A stretch of 64,000 bases of DNA, taken from contig NZ_CP045429.1 of NCBI RefSeq assembly GCF_005886805.2, positions 2,450,501-2,514,500 of the forward strand. The letters are read 5' to 3'. How positions within the stretch are numbered: the stretch's first letter is position 1; every line of letters begins with the position of its first letter. Origin of the DNA: Pseudoalteromonas rubra. GTDB lineage: Bacteria; Pseudomonadota; Gammaproteobacteria; Enterobacterales; Alteromonadaceae. This document shows, in pieces, positions 9,167 to 20,695 of this stretch. Under the pieces are notes generated by a model. The model was not told the DNA's origin. It worked only from the letters and a program-made list of their open reading frames with translations, and did not search any database. The translations under genes and the position numbers were made by a program.

Positions 9167-12100
9167 ATGTTCTCTAAGTATTTTATTGATCGCCCGATCT
9201 TTGCTTTTGTGATCTCAATAGTCATCGTACTGGCAGGTCTGGCCGCAATGCGTACCTTGCCTATCGCTCAGTACCCGGAGATCGCACCGCCTCAGGTTCA
9301 GGTAACAGCTTTTTATCCTGGCGCATCTGCCGATGTCCTGGAGCAGACAGTGGCAGCTCCGATAGAAAATGCCATCACCGGCGTTGAGGGCATGATGTAC
9401 ATGGAGTCAACCAGTACCAGCTCTGGCACAACCACTATCACAGTGACGTTTGAGATAGGCACCGATATTGATCAGGCTGCAGTAGACGTCAACAACCGGG
9501 TAAAACAAGTTGAAGCGCGCTTACCGGAAGAGACACGCCGTCAGGGTGTGGTTGTTGCGAAAGGCTCATCCAGCTTCTTACAGGTTCATGCGTTTTATTC
9601 GCCGGATGGGACGCGTTCCAGCTTGTGGACATCAAACTACGTCACCATGAATATCCTGGACCGTATTAAACGTATCCCCGGCACCACCAGCGTTCAAATA
9701 TTCGGTGCCAAAGATTACGCCATGCGTGTCTGGATCCGCCCTGACCTCATGAGCCAGCTTGGTGTCACTGTTGAAGAGATCACCGCAGCTATTCGTGAAC
9801 AAAACTCACAGTATGCGGCGGGTACCATAGGTGCCACACCAACCAGCAGTCAACCTCAGGAGTTAGTATACAGCGTAACCGCCAAGGGTCGTTTATCTAC
9901 GCCTGAAGAATTTGAAGCCATTATCATTCGCGCAAACCCGGATGGCTCTACCCTGCGTCTTAAAGATGTCGCGCGTGTTGAGCTGGGCTCCAAAGATTAC
10001 AATTTTGCCGGTACCTTTAATGGTAAAGATGCCGTACTGCTGGGCGTATTTTTACAACCGGGTGCCAATGCACTGGATGTAGCGAACGAAGTAGAATCCG
10101 TGATAGCAGAGCTTCGTCAACAATTTCCTGTTGGCCTGGATCATGGTATTCCGTACGACACCACACGCTTTGTGGAAGTGTCCATTCGTGAAGTTCTAAT
10201 TACTCTGGTTGAAGCCATGGTACTGGTATTTTTGGTCGTTTACCTGTTCCTGCAAAACTGGCGCGCCACCTTAATTCCGACTCTGGCAGTCCCGGTTTCT
10301 TTATTGGGCACATTTGCCGGACTGTATATGCTCGGCTATTCCATCAATACCCTAACACTGTTCGGTATGGTGCTGTCTATTGGTATCGTCGTTGATGATG
10401 CCATCGTGGTACTGGAAAATGTCGAGCGGATCATGCACGAGCAACACCTTAATGCTCGTGAAGCGGCCATTAAAGCGATGCAGGAAGTAAGCGGCCCTGT
10501 TGTCGCTATTGTGCTGGTATTATGCTCAGTGTTCGTCCCTATCGCTTTTTTGGGTGGTTTAACGGGTGAGTTGTTCAGACAATTTGCGATTACCATCTCC
10601 ATATCCGTCAGTTTATCAGGTGTGGTCGCGCTTACGATGACCCCGGCGCTGTGTGTCATGATCCTCAAGCATGAGCACAAGCAAACCGCGGGCTTCTTCT
10701 TGTGGTTCAATAACTGGTTCCAGCGCGTCACCGGCCGTTATGTGGGCTCCGTGAGCTTTATGATAAGACGTGGCTTGCTTGGTGTGGTGCTGATGGCCTC
10801 TATGGTCGGCGCAACCATGTTTATATGGCAAAAAACTCCAGGCTCTTTGGTTCCGGATGAAGATCAGGGCTTCTACATCGCCGCGGTGTTCCTGCCCGAT
10901 GGTTCGTCACTGGAGCGCACTGCTGCAGTAGTTGAGGAAGTCGTTGCTGCCGCCCAGTCTAATCCGGCCAATGAAAACGTGGTTGCTTTTACAGGGTTTG
11001 ATTTTATTGGTGGCGGTTACAAAAACAGTGCCGCAACGCTGTTCATCACACAAAAACACTGGGATGAGCGCGAAATCGACACAAAATCACTGGTTGGCGA
11101 GTTATTTATGAAGACCGCAGGGATCAATGAAGCGCTGGTTCTGGCCTTCAACCCCCCTGCTATATTCGGCCTGGGCACCACCGGAGGCTTTGAGGTTTAC
11201 CTGCAAAACAAAGCGGGTACAGACCCTGAACGTCTCAAGCAAGGCATGCAAATGCTAATGGGCGAAGCACAAAAGAGTCCGATACTTGCGGGTATTCAGA
11301 CACTGTGGCGTCCGGATGCACCGCAGCTTAAAGTTCACATGGACCGGGAGCAGGCTCGTGCTATGGGCGTGAATATCAACTCAGCATTCAACGCGCTGGC
11401 TGCCAATCTGGGGAATTATTACGTCAATGATTTCAATAAATTTGGCCGAGCCTGGCAAGTGCTGTTATCGGCCGAGGCAGAATTCCGTATGACGCCAGAA
11501 GACGTTGGCCGTATCTATGTGAAAAACAACCGTGGCGAAATGGTGCCTATCTCAGCATTTACTGACATTGAGTACAGCCGAGGGCCGGAAACCCTGCAAC
11601 GTTACAATAACCTGTCTGCTGTTAAGCTGATGGGTAATGCAGCGCCGGGATACAGCTCTGGTCAGGCCATTGCAGAGTTTGAGCGTATCGCAAAACAGGT
11701 TCTGCCTCCGGATATGACCTTTGAATGGACAGCCTCTGCTTATCAGGAAAAGCGCAGCTCAGGCACAACTGGCCTGGCACTTGGACTGGCTGTTGTGATG
11801 GTATTTTTAATCCTCGCGGCACTTTACGAGCGCTGGTCTCTGCCTATTTCGGTGTTACTGGCACTACCTTTTGGTACCTTTGGTGCACTTATCTCCATCT
11901 GGGTTGCAGGCTTAACCAATGACGTTTATTTCCAGATTGGCCTGGTCACCTTACTGGGTCTGGCCAGTAAAAACGCCATTCTTATCGTTGAGTACGCGCT
12001 GATGAAAACACAGCAAGGCTGGAGCCCGGCAGCAGCTGCACTGGAAGCAGCGCGGCTGAGGTTTCGCCCTATCATTATGACTTCGCTGGCCTTCATTCTG

Positions 12101-12340
12101 GGCGTAGTACCTCTGGTATTGAGCTCAGGCGCTGGTGCGGGTGCACGTCATAGTGTAGGTACCGGGGTCATGGGCGGCATGCTTGCTGCAACCTTCCTGG
12201 CAGTGTTCTTCCTGCCCCTATTCTTCTACTGGTTAACGGCAAGGCGTGTTTCTGAGAAACGCTCTAAACAGGAACTCAGTGAAGAGATTGCACAGCAGCA
12301 CAAAGCTGAGCACGTAGATACCAAAGAAGATCTGGCCTAA
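9167..12340 (+). CDS. RND multidrug efflux pump, AcrB/HAE1 type
   Basis: 1057-residue inner-membrane proton/drug antiporter, the usual AcrB length. It begins MFSKYFIDRPIFAFVISI, typical of HAE1 pumps. The paired proton-relay aspartates are in SIGIVVDDAIVVLENVER (about residues 410-411), and the matching Lys is in GLASKNAILIVEYA (about residue 936). Twelve membrane spans and two large periplasmic loops are evident from the hydrophobic pattern. It is co-transcribed with the adaptor (4-base gap, GGAG ribosome-binding site) and probably repressed by the divergent TetR protein. Substrates cannot be predicted. Confidence 0.96.
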   Translation: MFSKYFIDRPIFAFVISIVIVLAGLAAMRTLPIAQYPEIAPPQVQVTAFYPGASADVLEQTVAAPIENAITGVEGMMYMESTSTSSGTTTITVTFEIGTDIDQAAVDVNNRVKQVEARLPEETRRQGVVVAKGSSSFLQVHAFYSPDGTRSSLWTSNYVTMNILDRIKRIPGTTSVQIFGAKDYAMRVWIRPDLMSQLGVTVEEITAAIREQNSQYAAGTIGATPTSSQPQELVYSVTAKGRLSTPEEFEAIIIRANPDGSTLRLKDVARVELGSKDYNFAGTFNGKDAVLLGVFLQPGANALDVANEVESVIAELRQQFPVGLDHGIPYDTTRFVEVSIREVLITLVEAMVLVFLVVYLFLQNWRATLIPTLAVPVSLLGTFAGLYMLGYSINTLTLFGMVLSIGIVVDDAIVVLENVERIMHEQHLNAREAAIKAMQEVSGPVVAIVLVLCSVFVPIAFLGGLTGELFRQFAITISISVSLSGVVALTMTPALCVMILKHEHKQTAGFFLWFNNWFQRVTGRYVGSVSFMIRRGLLGVVLMASMVGATMFIWQKTPGSLVPDEDQGFYIAAVFLPDGSSLERTAAVVEEVVAAAQSNPANENVVAFTGFDFIGGGYKNSAATLFITQKHWDEREIDTKSLVGELFMKTAGINEALVLAFNPPAIFGLGTTGGFEVYLQNKAGTDPERLKQGMQMLMGEAQKSPILAGIQTLWRPDAPQLKVHMDREQARAMGVNINSAFNALAANLGNYYVNDFNKFGRAWQVLLSAEAEFRMTPEDVGRIYVKNNRGEMVPISAFTDIEYSRGPETLQRYNNLSAVKLMGNAAPGYSSGQAIAEFERIAKQVLPPDMTFEWTASAYQEKRSSGTTGLALGLAVVMVFLILAALYERWSLPISVLLALPFGTFGALISIWVAGLTNDVYFQIGLVTLLGLASKNAILIVEYALMKTQQGWSPAAAALEAARLRFRPIIMTSLAFILGVVPLVLSSGAGAGARHSVGTGVMGGMLAATFLAVFFLPLFFYWLTARRVSEKRSKQELSEEIAQQHKAEHVDTKEDLA

Positions 12341-12357
12341 CTTTCCAGGTCGAATAC

Positions 12358-12400
12358 AAGCGCCGATCACTCTATGAGTGCCGGCGCTTTTTTGTTTTTT
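12358..12400 (+). terminator. Rho-independent terminator after the RND operon
   Basis: A long stem (AAGCGCCG...CGGCGCTT with inner ATCACTC/GAGTG pairing) is followed by a T-rich run, 17 bases after the pump stop codon. Confidence 0.92.
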
Positions 12401-12637
12401 ACCTGAATAATCTTCCTAATCCCATCCGCTTACTTTTGATAACGGTTTCCTTGCTGGCTGTTCACCCTGTTTCCTTAGCCATTAGTCTAATTTCATGCCG
12501 ATCCATCGGCTCTCGCTTGCAATGGGGCAAACTTTGTTATTTCTTTGAGTTATAGCTTATTACCATTTTAAGCTCCCTGATTGGTTTCGCAGGTGCACTG
12601 GATAATAAAAAGCAATGACAACAACAAGGAATAGATA

Positions 12638-14341
12638 ATGACAACATCAGCAATGAACCCGACCCTCAGTTATCACCGAGGTCCCTCTGACACGCCTTTA
12701 CTTGATCAAACCATTGGCGGCTTTCTGGAGCACATTGTCGAACAGTTCGGCGACCGTGAAGCAATTGTTGTTTGCCATCAGCAGCAGCGCCTCAGCTACC
12801 GGGAGTACCTTAAGCGTATTGATGAACTGGCAGCCGCCCTGTTATATTGCGGGATCCAGCCTGGCGACAGAGTTGGACTCTGGTCGCCCAATAACCTTGA
12901 GTGGTCTCTCGTACAATTTGCCACAGCGCGGATCGGTGCCATTATGGTGTGTCTGAATCCGGCGTACCGCCCTGCCGAGCTGGAGTTTGCGCTCAATAAT
13001 GCGGGCTGTAAGATGCTCATTATGGCCACCCGGTTCAAACACAGTCACTATGTCGATATGCTTAAAGAGCTCGCCCCGCAGTTGGAAGAGCATTCTTTTG
13101 GTGAGCTATACGCACCTACACTGCCTGATCTGACCCATGTTGTGGTGATCCCCCAGCAAGGAGAACCAACCCCAGCAGAATTGTGTGATTTCAATCAGTT
13201 GCTTTCACTCGCGTCAGATCAAGATTACAACACCCTGCGCACTATCGGAGCCAGGTTAAGCCCCGACAACGCCATCAATATCCAGTTTACCTCAGGAACA
13301 ACCGGCAACCCTAAGGGCGCAACATTAACCCATCGTAATATTCTCAATAATGCCAACCTGGTTGCGCAGACCATGCAACTTACAGAGCAGGATAAGCTCT
13401 GTATTCCGGTTCCGCTGTACCACTGTTTCGGTATGGTGCTGGGCAACCTGGTTTGTCTCAGCCAGGGGGCTTGCGCAGTGTTCCCCAACGATGCTTTCGA
13501 TCCGCTTCTGACACTGCAAACCGTCGAGGCCGAGCAGTGTACGGCACTGCACGGCGTGCCTACTATGTTTATCGCACAACTGGAGCACGAGCAGTTTGAT
13601 CAATTCGACCTGAGCTCACTCAGAACCGGTGTCATGGCGGGAGCCACTTGTCCGGAAAAAGTGATGCGTGATGTGCAGACAAAAATGCACATGATAGACA
13701 TCTTAATTGGCTATGGCCAGACCGAATGCAGCCCCATTAATCATATTACTGAAGTGTCGGCCCCATTGATTAAACGAGTGACCACTGTCGGTCGTGCCAT
13801 TGCCCATACTGAAGTGAAAATCATTGATGAAAGTGGTGAGCTTACTCTCAGGGGCGTGCCCGGCGAGGTGTGTGCTCGAGGATATTGTGTCATGCAAGGC
13901 TACTGGCAGGATGATGCCAAAACCCGGGCAACCATAGATGCACAAGGCTGGCTGCATTCTGGCGATCTGGGTGTAATGGATGACGAAGGGTATGTCACTA
14001 TTGTGGGACGCATCAAAGACATGATCATCCGCGGCGGCGAAAACATCTACCCCCGGGAGATTGAAGAAGTTTTGTATCATCACCCTGACATTCAGGATGC
14101 GGCGGTATTTGGGATCAACGATGAAAAATATGGTGAAGAAGTTTGCGCCTGGCTTCAACTAAAACCGGATCATTATGTTGATGAGCTAGCCATTAAAACT
14201 TACTTACAAGACAAGCTTTCCTACTTCAAAGTCCCCAAACACATACGTATTGTAGATACTTACCCCATGACGGTGACTGGAAAACTACAAAAGTTCAAAA
14301 TGCGCGAGGCGATGGAAAAATCCCTCAGCGAACCAGTTTAG
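12638..14341 (+). CDS. AMP-binding acyl-CoA synthetase (medium/long-chain type)
   Basis: 567-residue member of the adenylate-forming enzyme family. The P-loop-like motif is NIQFTSGTTGNPKGATLTHR (near residue 220), followed by GYGQTECSP and the hinge/A8 region GRIKDMIIRGGENIYPREIE. The catalytic Lys is in MTVTGKLQKFKMRE near the C-terminus. The closest look is to fatty-acyl-CoA synthetases of the ACSF2/FadD-like group, which activate a fatty acid with ATP and CoA. The exact chain length is unknown. The start ATG has an AAGGAA ribosome-binding site. The gene is monocistronic; the 237 bases before it hold no gene. Confidence 0.9.
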   Translation: MTTSAMNPTLSYHRGPSDTPLLDQTIGGFLEHIVEQFGDREAIVVCHQQQRLSYREYLKRIDELAAALLYCGIQPGDRVGLWSPNNLEWSLVQFATARIGAIMVCLNPAYRPAELEFALNNAGCKMLIMATRFKHSHYVDMLKELAPQLEEHSFGELYAPTLPDLTHVVVIPQQGEPTPAELCDFNQLLSLASDQDYNTLRTIGARLSPDNAINIQFTSGTTGNPKGATLTHRNILNNANLVAQTMQLTEQDKLCIPVPLYHCFGMVLGNLVCLSQGACAVFPNDAFDPLLTLQTVEAEQCTALHGVPTMFIAQLEHEQFDQFDLSSLRTGVMAGATCPEKVMRDVQTKMHMIDILIGYGQTECSPINHITEVSAPLIKRVTTVGRAIAHTEVKIIDESGELTLRGVPGEVCARGYCVMQGYWQDDAKTRATIDAQGWLHSGDLGVMDDEGYVTIVGRIKDMIIRGGENIYPREIEEVLYHHPDIQDAAVFGINDEKYGEEVCAWLQLKPDHYVDELAIKTYLQDKLSYFKVPKHIRIVDTYPMTVTGKLQKFKMREAMEKSLSEPV

Positions 14342-14342
14342 C

Positions 14343-14363
14343 AAAGGGCGATATCTCGCCCTT
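14343..14363 (+). terminator. Possible weak terminator after acyl-CoA synthetase
   Basis: A short stem-loop (AAGGGCGATATCTCGCCCTT) lies just after the stop codon. It lacks a proper T-run, so termination is uncertain. Confidence 0.35.
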
Positions 14364-14553
14364 CATCCACAACAGCTCAGCGTTAGCCAAGTCGCTTTAT
14401 CGGCTAAAACGAAACGATTCTGGAGTAAAAAGACTGGCTCGGGCAATAAAATTTTAACTGCATAAACAACTAAATGCATAGAAATCGAACGCAATTTCTA
14501 CTAGCCTAGTAACACGAGTTACGCTTTTTAAGCATCTTTCATGGTTGCCAATC

Positions 14554-17500
14554 ATGCATTTGGGTAAACGGCTTTTTGTAGTCTATATCGTTTTGGTCTT
14601 GATGGCTGTTGCGCCAGCGTTGTGTTTTGGCAACATCCCAGTACTTGCTAATCAATACTCAGTTAAAAAGCTGACTGCTGAGGACGGCTTTGTCTCATCC
14701 GAAATCTATTCAATAATACAAGATCAGCAAGGCTTACTCTGGTTCGGTACCGCTGAGAATGGTGTGATGCGCTATGATGGCCGTAAGGTCACTCTGTTTG
14801 AGTTTGATGGTCAAAGTGACAGTGGCTTATCACACAATGATGCTGGCAACCTGATGTTAGATAGAAATGGCGACATTTGGATTGGCACCTGGGGTGGAGG
14901 TGCTAATCGCTATGACCCAAAGACCGGACAGTTCGAGAACTTTCTTCATGACCCTAAACAGCCAACCTCAATTTCAGCAAACCGGATCCAGTCTTTATAT
15001 CATGATCTGGATGGTTCAATCTGGTTAGGCTCATATGATAGTGGCCTTAATCGATACCTGGGAGAGGGTAAGTTTGAGCACGTCAGTAAAAGCACTGACT
15101 CAGTCTCCGGCCTGTCTCACAATCGAATATGGGACATCGAAAATGATGGTATGGACCGCCTTTGGATAGCCACCAGTTACGGCCTGAACCTCTACGATAA
15201 AACCACGCAACGCTTTAACTATTTTTTCCCTGACCCAACAAACACCACCCCCACTGGTACCAATGAAATCAGGCACATTTTAAAAACGTCGCATAACAAA
15301 CTATACGTCGGAACCCAGCAAGGACCTTTTGCATTCGACCCTGCCAGTGCTGAGTTCAGTAAAATTGGCGCTCAAGATGGCACCGACCTCGGACAGGTGA
15401 ACTCAATGATTGAGGATCAGGAGGGTTATATCTGGTTTGTTACCAGTAAAGGTGTATTCAGGCGGCACCCGTCAAATGAAGAATTAGTGCAACTGGAACT
15501 TGAGTACAATAATGGCATGCGGATAATATTTGAAGACAATGCCAAAACGCTGTGGATCACCAATGAAGTACACGGTATTTTTAAACTGGTCCCACATCGT
15601 AAATTCAAATCCATCAGCAATTCAATGCTCAAAGCACCAAATGGGATTGCTGCAGATAAAAATGGAGACCTGCTTGTTGTCAATTCGACTTCACACTTGC
15701 TCAGGTGGGATGTTGCATCTCAAACCCTACACCCCCTTTCTGAGCCGCTATTTAATGAATCTAACGGCTTTAGTGAAAATCGACTCCTTGAGCGCCCGGT
15801 TTTACATCTTGATGCCGATGCCACTTTGTGGGTCGCGCAGGATGAAGGGTTAGCACAGTTCAACCTGGATACACGTGACGTGACAATTATTCGTTATCCA
15901 AAGGATGACCCAAACCACAGGCAATTTAGAGAAATAAGAGCGCTTGCCGTTGATAAACAAGGCAACCTCTGGGTAGGTACATACAAAAACGGAGTTTACA
16001 TTTATAACCCGGACACTAGCACCTTCAGACACCTCGATACCTCCTATGGCTTGTCACATCCAGAAGTGCTAACCATATACAAAGATGATACCCACAACAT
16101 GTGGGTCGGCACCGGTAATGGTGTAAACTTGTGGCTTGAAAAAGAGCAAATTTTTCAGCCCTTTGTGAATAACCCATATCGTGAAGACAGCCTGCTTGGC
16201 AGCATTGTACAGGATATCTACCAAACCCAGGATGGGCAGATCTGGATTGCCACCCAGCAAGGGCTCAACCTGTATCAGGCCAAGACAAACAACTTTACGC
16301 ACTTTAGCACACAAAATGGCCTGCCAAGCAACTTGATCCGCGCTATCTCTGACGATATGAGAGGTAATTTATGGCTAACTACAAACCGAGGCATCACTAA
16401 GTTTTCACCGTCTACGGGGAAAGTGAGTAATTTTGACAGCCATAATGGATTGCTTGGATTAAATTACTACTCCGATAGCCTGGTCAAAGCCAAACGAGAC
16501 CTGCTCTTTACCAGTAGTCAGCGCGGTATCGAATATTTCAGTACACGTCCTTTGCAATCAACCCTCAAAGACCCAACGCTTATCTTGACGGGCTTTAATA
16601 AAATGGGCCAGTCCGTCAAGCTTGATAAACCCTATTCATACGTCACAGATATCTACCTTACCTACCTGGATTATATTTTTTCTCTTGAGTTTTCCGTGCT
16701 TGATTTTGTGTCGCCTAATAAAAACCAGTATGCCTATAAACTTGAAGGCTATGACGACAACTGGATAGACATTGGCAACCGAAACTCAGCCACGTTCACA
16801 AATCTGGATGGTGGCACCTATACATTTCAGGTAAAAGCCACGAATAGTAGAGGTGAATGGAGCGAGCAACTGTTATCTATTAACTTACACGTTGCCCCAC
16901 CGCCCTGGAAAACCTGGTGGGCCTACACACTCTATGCCATAGCATGTGCTTTGCTTATTTTTACCGTCATCTATCTGCGCACCCGCATGCAAAAAGCGGA
17001 AATCAATCGCCAAAAGCAATTCGTAGTGCAACTCGAAGAGCAAGTTTCACAGAAAACGGCTTCTTTGAAGTCACAAGCGATGGAACTTGAAGCTGCACTC
17101 AAAAAAGCAGAGCAAGCAACCCGACTGAAATCTGAATTTTTAGCCAACATGAGTCATGAGATAAGAACCCCAATGAACGGGGTGCTGGGCATGCTGGAGC
17201 TTCTCAAGCACAGCGAATTAACACCTGAGCAGGCGCATTCTGTCGGCATTGCCAGTAACAGTGCTCACTCCTTACTGAGCCTGATCAACGATATTCTGGA
17301 TTTTTCGAAGATTGAGGCTGACAAACTGGAACTTGAGTTCATCGATTTCGATGTCAGACAGCTATTTGAGCAGCTGGCTGAATCCATGGCGCTCGGCGCT
17401 CAAACGAAAGGCGTCGGCTTAGTCATCGACCTGACGGGTATCCAAACAGCCATGATTAATTCAGACCCAGGCAGGATCCGACAAATCGCGGCAAACATCC

Positions 17501-18690
17501 TGAGTAATGCAATTAAGTTTACTGAGCAAGGCGAAATCGTGATGAGCGCGTCTTTGACTCATTCTATCAGTGAAGACAAAACCCTACTCACCTGTCGCAT
17601 TCAGGATACCGGGATTGGCATACCCGAAGAGATGCTTTCAAGCTTGTTTGATTCCTTCACCCAGGTTGATGCTTCCACCACCAGAAAATATGGCGGGACT
17701 GGATTGGGCCTGAGTATAACCAAACGGCTATGCCAGTTGCTGGGTGGCGATGTGTCTGTTTCTAGCACCGTTGGGAGCGGCAGTTGTTTTGAATTCACAT
17801 GTCAGGTCAACCCATGTGAGATCACAGAACCAAATGCCCCCGCATTTTCGTCATTGAACATCCATGCCCTGCTAGTGGACTCGGATACCTCAAGTAACGA
17901 AGTTATAAAGCATCAGCTCGAGCGTTGGGAAGTACAAGTTAGCGAAGCGCACAGCGCAGAGCAGGCTTTGCAGATACTCTCTGCAAGCAGCATTGACATT
18001 GTGTTTTTCAGCAGAACACTGCCCACAATGAGTAGTGAGTTAATGACCCATGAGATCAGACAAAACCGCCAGCTTAGTCAGCTAAAGCTCATCATGATGA
18101 CGCTACTGGATGAACAGTTTGATGCGGTTGAATCAAGCCCGGTGCCCCTGGATGGCTACTTCACAAAACCAGCTACCCAACACGATTTGATGAAAGCACT
18201 GTCTGGCTTAGTGCCCACTAATAGTCTGGAAGAGGGTACCAAACCCAGCCACAAACCAGATCAGGACGATATACAAAACTTCCCATGGGCAAAAGACACC
18301 CATGTATTGCTGGTCGAGGACAATAAAGTAAACCAATTAGTTGCAACGCGGATCTTAGAGCACCTGGGCGTAACAATCGACATTGCAGAAAATGGCATAG
18401 AGGCATTGGACAAACTGAGTGACACGGAAACCCAAGTCTATACCCTGGTATTGATGGATTGCCAAATGCCAAAAATGGACGGCTATGAAGCCACCCGTCG
18501 TATTCGCTCTGCTCAGGCTGGCAATCATTATACCGATATCCCCATCATCGCAATGACGGCAAACGCAATGCAAGGCGACAGGCAAAAGTGCCTTGATGCG
18601 GGTATGGATGACTATATAACAAAACCCATAGAGTCAGCCAAAGTCACCGAAAAGCTTGAATACTGGGTAAACAAAACGACTATCACCTGA
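14554..18690 (+). CDS. Hybrid two-component sensor with periplasmic propeller and two receiver domains
   Basis: About 1378 residues. A signal-anchor at the N-terminus is followed by ~650 residues of two-component propeller repeats (repeating [30 protein letters not shown]) and a Y_Y_Y domain ending near residue 780. A membrane span ([20 protein letters not shown]) and a coiled coil follow. The kinase part has the phospho-accepting His 868 in [12 protein letters not shown] and an ATPase domain with NAIKF, DTGIGIP and GGTGLGLSI. Two receiver domains follow. The second has Asp 1302 ([13 protein letters not shown]); the first has Ser 1153 at that place and is degenerate. No HPt or output domain is present. 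ATG 14554 is preferred to TTG 14545; neither has a clear ribosome-binding site. Confidence 0.92.
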   Translation: MHLGKRLFVVYIVLVLMAVAPALCFGNIPVLANQYSVKKLTAEDGFVSSEIYSIIQDQQGLLWFGTAENGVMRYDGRKVTLFEFDGQSDSGLSHNDAGNLMLDRNGDIWIGTWGGGANRYDPKTGQFENFLHDPKQPTSISANRIQSLYHDLDGSIWLGSYDSGLNRYLGEGKFEHVSKSTDSVSGLSHNRIWDIENDGMDRLWIATSYGLNLYDKTTQRFNYFFPDPTNTTPTGTNEIRHILKTSHNKLYVGTQQGPFAFDPASAEFSKIGAQDGTDLGQVNSMIEDQEGYIWFVTSKGVFRRHPSNEELVQLELEYNNGMRIIFEDNAKTLWITNEVHGIFKLVPHRKFKSISNSMLKAPNGIAADKNGDLLVVNSTSHLLRWDVASQTLHPLSEPLFNESNGFSENRLLERPVLHLDADATLWVAQDEGLAQFNLDTRDVTIIRYPKDDPNHRQFREIRALAVDKQGNLWVGTYKNGVYIYNPDTSTFRHLDTSYGLSHPEVLTIYKDDTHNMWVGTGNGVNLWLEKEQIFQPFVNNPYREDSLLGSIVQDIYQTQDGQIWIATQQGLNLYQAKTNNFTHFSTQNGLPSNLIRAISDDMRGNLWLTTNRGITKFSPSTGKVSNFDSHNGLLGLNYYSDSLVKAKRDLLFTSSQRGIEYFSTRPLQSTLKDPTLILTGFNKMGQSVKLDKPYSYVTDIYLTYLDYIFSLEFSVLDFVSPNKNQYAYKLEGYDDNWIDIGNRNSATFTNLDGGTYTFQVKATNSRGEWSEQLLSINLHVAPPPWKTWWAYTLYAIACALLIFTVIYLRTRMQKAEINRQKQFVVQLEEQVSQKTASLKSQAMELEAALKKAEQATRLKSEFLANMSHEIRTPMNGVLGMLELLKHSELTPEQAHSVGIASNSAHSLLSLINDILDFSKIEADKLELEFIDFDVRQLFEQLAESMALGAQTKGVGLVIDLTGIQTAMINSDPGRIRQIAANILSNAIKFTEQGEIVMSASLTHSISEDKTLLTCRIQDTGIGIPEEMLSSLFDSFTQVDASTTRKYGGTGLGLSITKRLCQLLGGDVSVSSTVGSGSCFEFTCQVNPCEITEPNAPAFSSLNIHALLVDSDTSSNEVIKHQLERWEVQVSEAHSAEQALQILSASSIDIVFFSRTLPTMSSELMTHEIRQNRQLSQLKLIMMTLLDEQFDAVESSPVPLDGYFTKPATQHDLMKALSGLVPTNSLEEGTKPSHKPDQDDIQNFPWAKDTHVLLVEDNKVNQLVATRILEHLGVTIDIAENGIEALDKLSDTETQVYTLVLMDCQMPKMDGYEATRRIRSAQAGNHYTDIPIIAMTANAMQGDRQKCLDAGMDDYITKPIESAKVTEKLEYWVNKTTIT

Positions 18691-18698
18691 GTGGAATA

Positions 18699-18729
18699 GT
18701 TATTGGCTGGCCCTGCGCCAGCCAATAAC
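18699..18729. terminator. Bidirectional hairpin between convergent genes
   Basis: 12-base perfect arms (18699-18710 and 18718-18729) around a 7-base loop lie between the stops of the convergent sensor kinase and oxidoreductase genes. T-runs are short on both sides, but position and stem strength favour a shared terminator. Confidence 0.65.
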
Positions 18730-18738
18730 GATGAATTG

Positions 18739-20460
18739 TTAGATAATGGTTTTTCTGCTTCTAAACAGGCATTTGGAGTCCTGACTCTGGTCGAGTTTAA
18801 CGCCAATTAGCGACTCATAGCTGTCACCAAAGTAATCTTCGGTTTTCACTGCTGCATCCTTAAAGCTGATAAATGCCCCTCTCGTGTCTGGTATATCAAA
18901 ACTTCGACACGACTCAATCCAATCTTGCGCTCTGTTTTCATAAAACCGCGTTGAGATCTGCTTTGCGACATTTTCGGGGTCATTACCTTGCTCCGGCTGA
19001 TCCCACCACGCTTGATACTGGATCGTAAATGGCCTGTCCTGATAGGGAAAAGCACAGCTCACTTTATCCTGTTCTGATAATTGCTGTTTATCTGCATAAT
19101 ACTGGCCACTGATAGCGCCCAAGGTAATGTAAGCCGCAATATTGCTGTTAGTTTTATCTGCGTATAACAAGGTAGATTGCAGTGACTTAACCAGCGCTTT
19201 TCGGCCATCACTTCCCCAACTTTGAGTGGGCATCCTTGACGTAATCTTGTGTGGTGCCGGCTCGTCTGTTTCAAGCTGAATACCACCGACCTCCCTGTCC
19301 CAGCTATCAAAGTCCAGAGAGTACCCTGTGCTATTAGTCGCTGCATTAAACTCTACTGCATGTGCACAGGTTCTCTGATAAAACTCGTTGAATTCATGAA
19401 TGACATCATTTGCTTGCTGTTGCTTTTCGCTATCAGTTAAGCAAGGGTCCTGATTAATTAGAGATACCAAATAGTAAGCCCACTGTGTCATCATGGTTTC
19501 CAGTTCAGTTTTCGTACCACCAAAATGACCATTCAGTTGCCAGCTTAGGAGTGCGTTTTCACTGATTTCGGATGCGTGTTTCACCCCTTTGGCATTCACT
19601 TTGAGGTTAGTGCCTATCAGGTTTGGATTTTGACCAGGTGCGGTTAACTGCTCCCAGGCCGCGATAATGTCAACAGCCTTGATCTTTTCAAGCGCCGGAA
19701 ATGAGTCGCTTTTAATCACAAAACTCTGCGCAATAGAAGGTAATTTGAAAGGCCTGAAAACCAACTCAGTAACGATACCATAACTAAGTCCGCCACCACC
19801 TCGCAGTGCCCATAATAAACTGTTGTTTTGATCCGGGTCCTTGCGTATTTTATCGTCCGACAAGCAGAGCTCCTGATTGAGCTCTGCACTCTCGCCCAAG
19901 TAATTCACAGAACCATCACCAAGCACTATGGTTGCACCAACCAATCGCTCACACCCCATACCATACTTGCGTGTCCAGGGTCCCCAGCCACCGCCCATGG
20001 TATACCCAGCAATTGCTACACTCTGACACGTGCCATGAGGAATACCAAAATGATATTCATCGAGCTTTGTCTTAATATTCTCAAAGATAGCACCGGGTTG
20101 AATACGCACACCAAACACTTGTCCAGCACTGGATGGCAAACTGGCCTGATACACATTAACACTGTCCATCAGATTAAAATCTATCAGTAGCTTGCCAGTT
20201 GCAACGCACTCACCTTCATGGTCATGGCCACCAGACTTAACAGCGATTTCAATATCATTCTTGGTTGCATGCTCAATCAGCGCAGCAACCTGTGCCGTAT
20301 CTTTAACCTGCACAATGACACTGGGCATAAAATCAAATCTGCGATTAAAAACTTGACGTGATTTGTCATACTGGTCACGACATTCATCAGGACTAAGTAT
20401 AATTGGCGGATTGGAGGCGAAAGGTTCAAACAGGTGTTTCAGGTCGTCGATCAAAGACAT
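18739..20460 (-). CDS. FAD-linked oxidoreductase (PCMH/BBE type, probably bicovalent flavin)
   Basis: 573-residue flavoenzyme of the berberine-bridge/oligosaccharide-oxidase type. The FAD-binding PCMH domain spans about residues 40-260. His 79 in KSGGHDHEG and Cys 145 in PHGTCQSVAIAGYTMGGG occupy the two positions that covalently hold FAD in GOOX-type enzymes, so a bicovalent flavin is likely. The C-terminal YFGDSYESLIGVKLDQSQD segment matches the BBE domain. No signal peptide is visible. The substrate (sugar, alcohol or secondary metabolite) is unknown. It is monocistronic and convergent with the sensor kinase. AAGGAA lies 11 bases before the ATG. Confidence 0.85.
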   Translation of the reverse strand: MSLIDDLKHLFEPFASNPPIILSPDECRDQYDKSRQVFNRRFDFMPSVIVQVKDTAQVAALIEHATKNDIEIAVKSGGHDHEGECVATGKLLIDFNLMDSVNVYQASLPSSAGQVFGVRIQPGAIFENIKTKLDEYHFGIPHGTCQSVAIAGYTMGGGWGPWTRKYGMGCERLVGATIVLGDGSVNYLGESAELNQELCLSDDKIRKDPDQNNSLLWALRGGGGLSYGIVTELVFRPFKLPSIAQSFVIKSDSFPALEKIKAVDIIAAWEQLTAPGQNPNLIGTNLKVNAKGVKHASEISENALLSWQLNGHFGGTKTELETMMTQWAYYLVSLINQDPCLTDSEKQQQANDVIHEFNEFYQRTCAHAVEFNAATNSTGYSLDFDSWDREVGGIQLETDEPAPHKITSRMPTQSWGSDGRKALVKSLQSTLLYADKTNSNIAAYITLGAISGQYYADKQQLSEQDKVSCAFPYQDRPFTIQYQAWWDQPEQGNDPENVAKQISTRFYENRAQDWIESCRSFDIPDTRGAFISFKDAAVKTEDYFGDSYESLIGVKLDQSQDSKCLFRSRKTII

Positions 20461-20695
20461 AGCGACTTATTCCTTTTGTAATAGTTCATAGCGGCATTGT
20501 GTGCCGACACGATAACTAAAACCATTACATCGTGTTACAACACTCGCACTTGAAAAAACTTGTGGAACTACGCATGCTCCTGAGAATGTAAAGCCTAAAA
20601 CCTGTCTAATAGGCATGTGAATACTTGGCTCACATTAGCGATGAACAAAAAAACCAACTGGTTTGCCCCCTTTTAAGTAATTTTCTATTTGCTCA

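Noticed and set aside
12401..12637. Small RNA or riboswitch in the spacer before the acyl-CoA synthetase gene
   Set aside because: No conserved fold or terminator could be recognised; it is treated as an ordinary promoter region.
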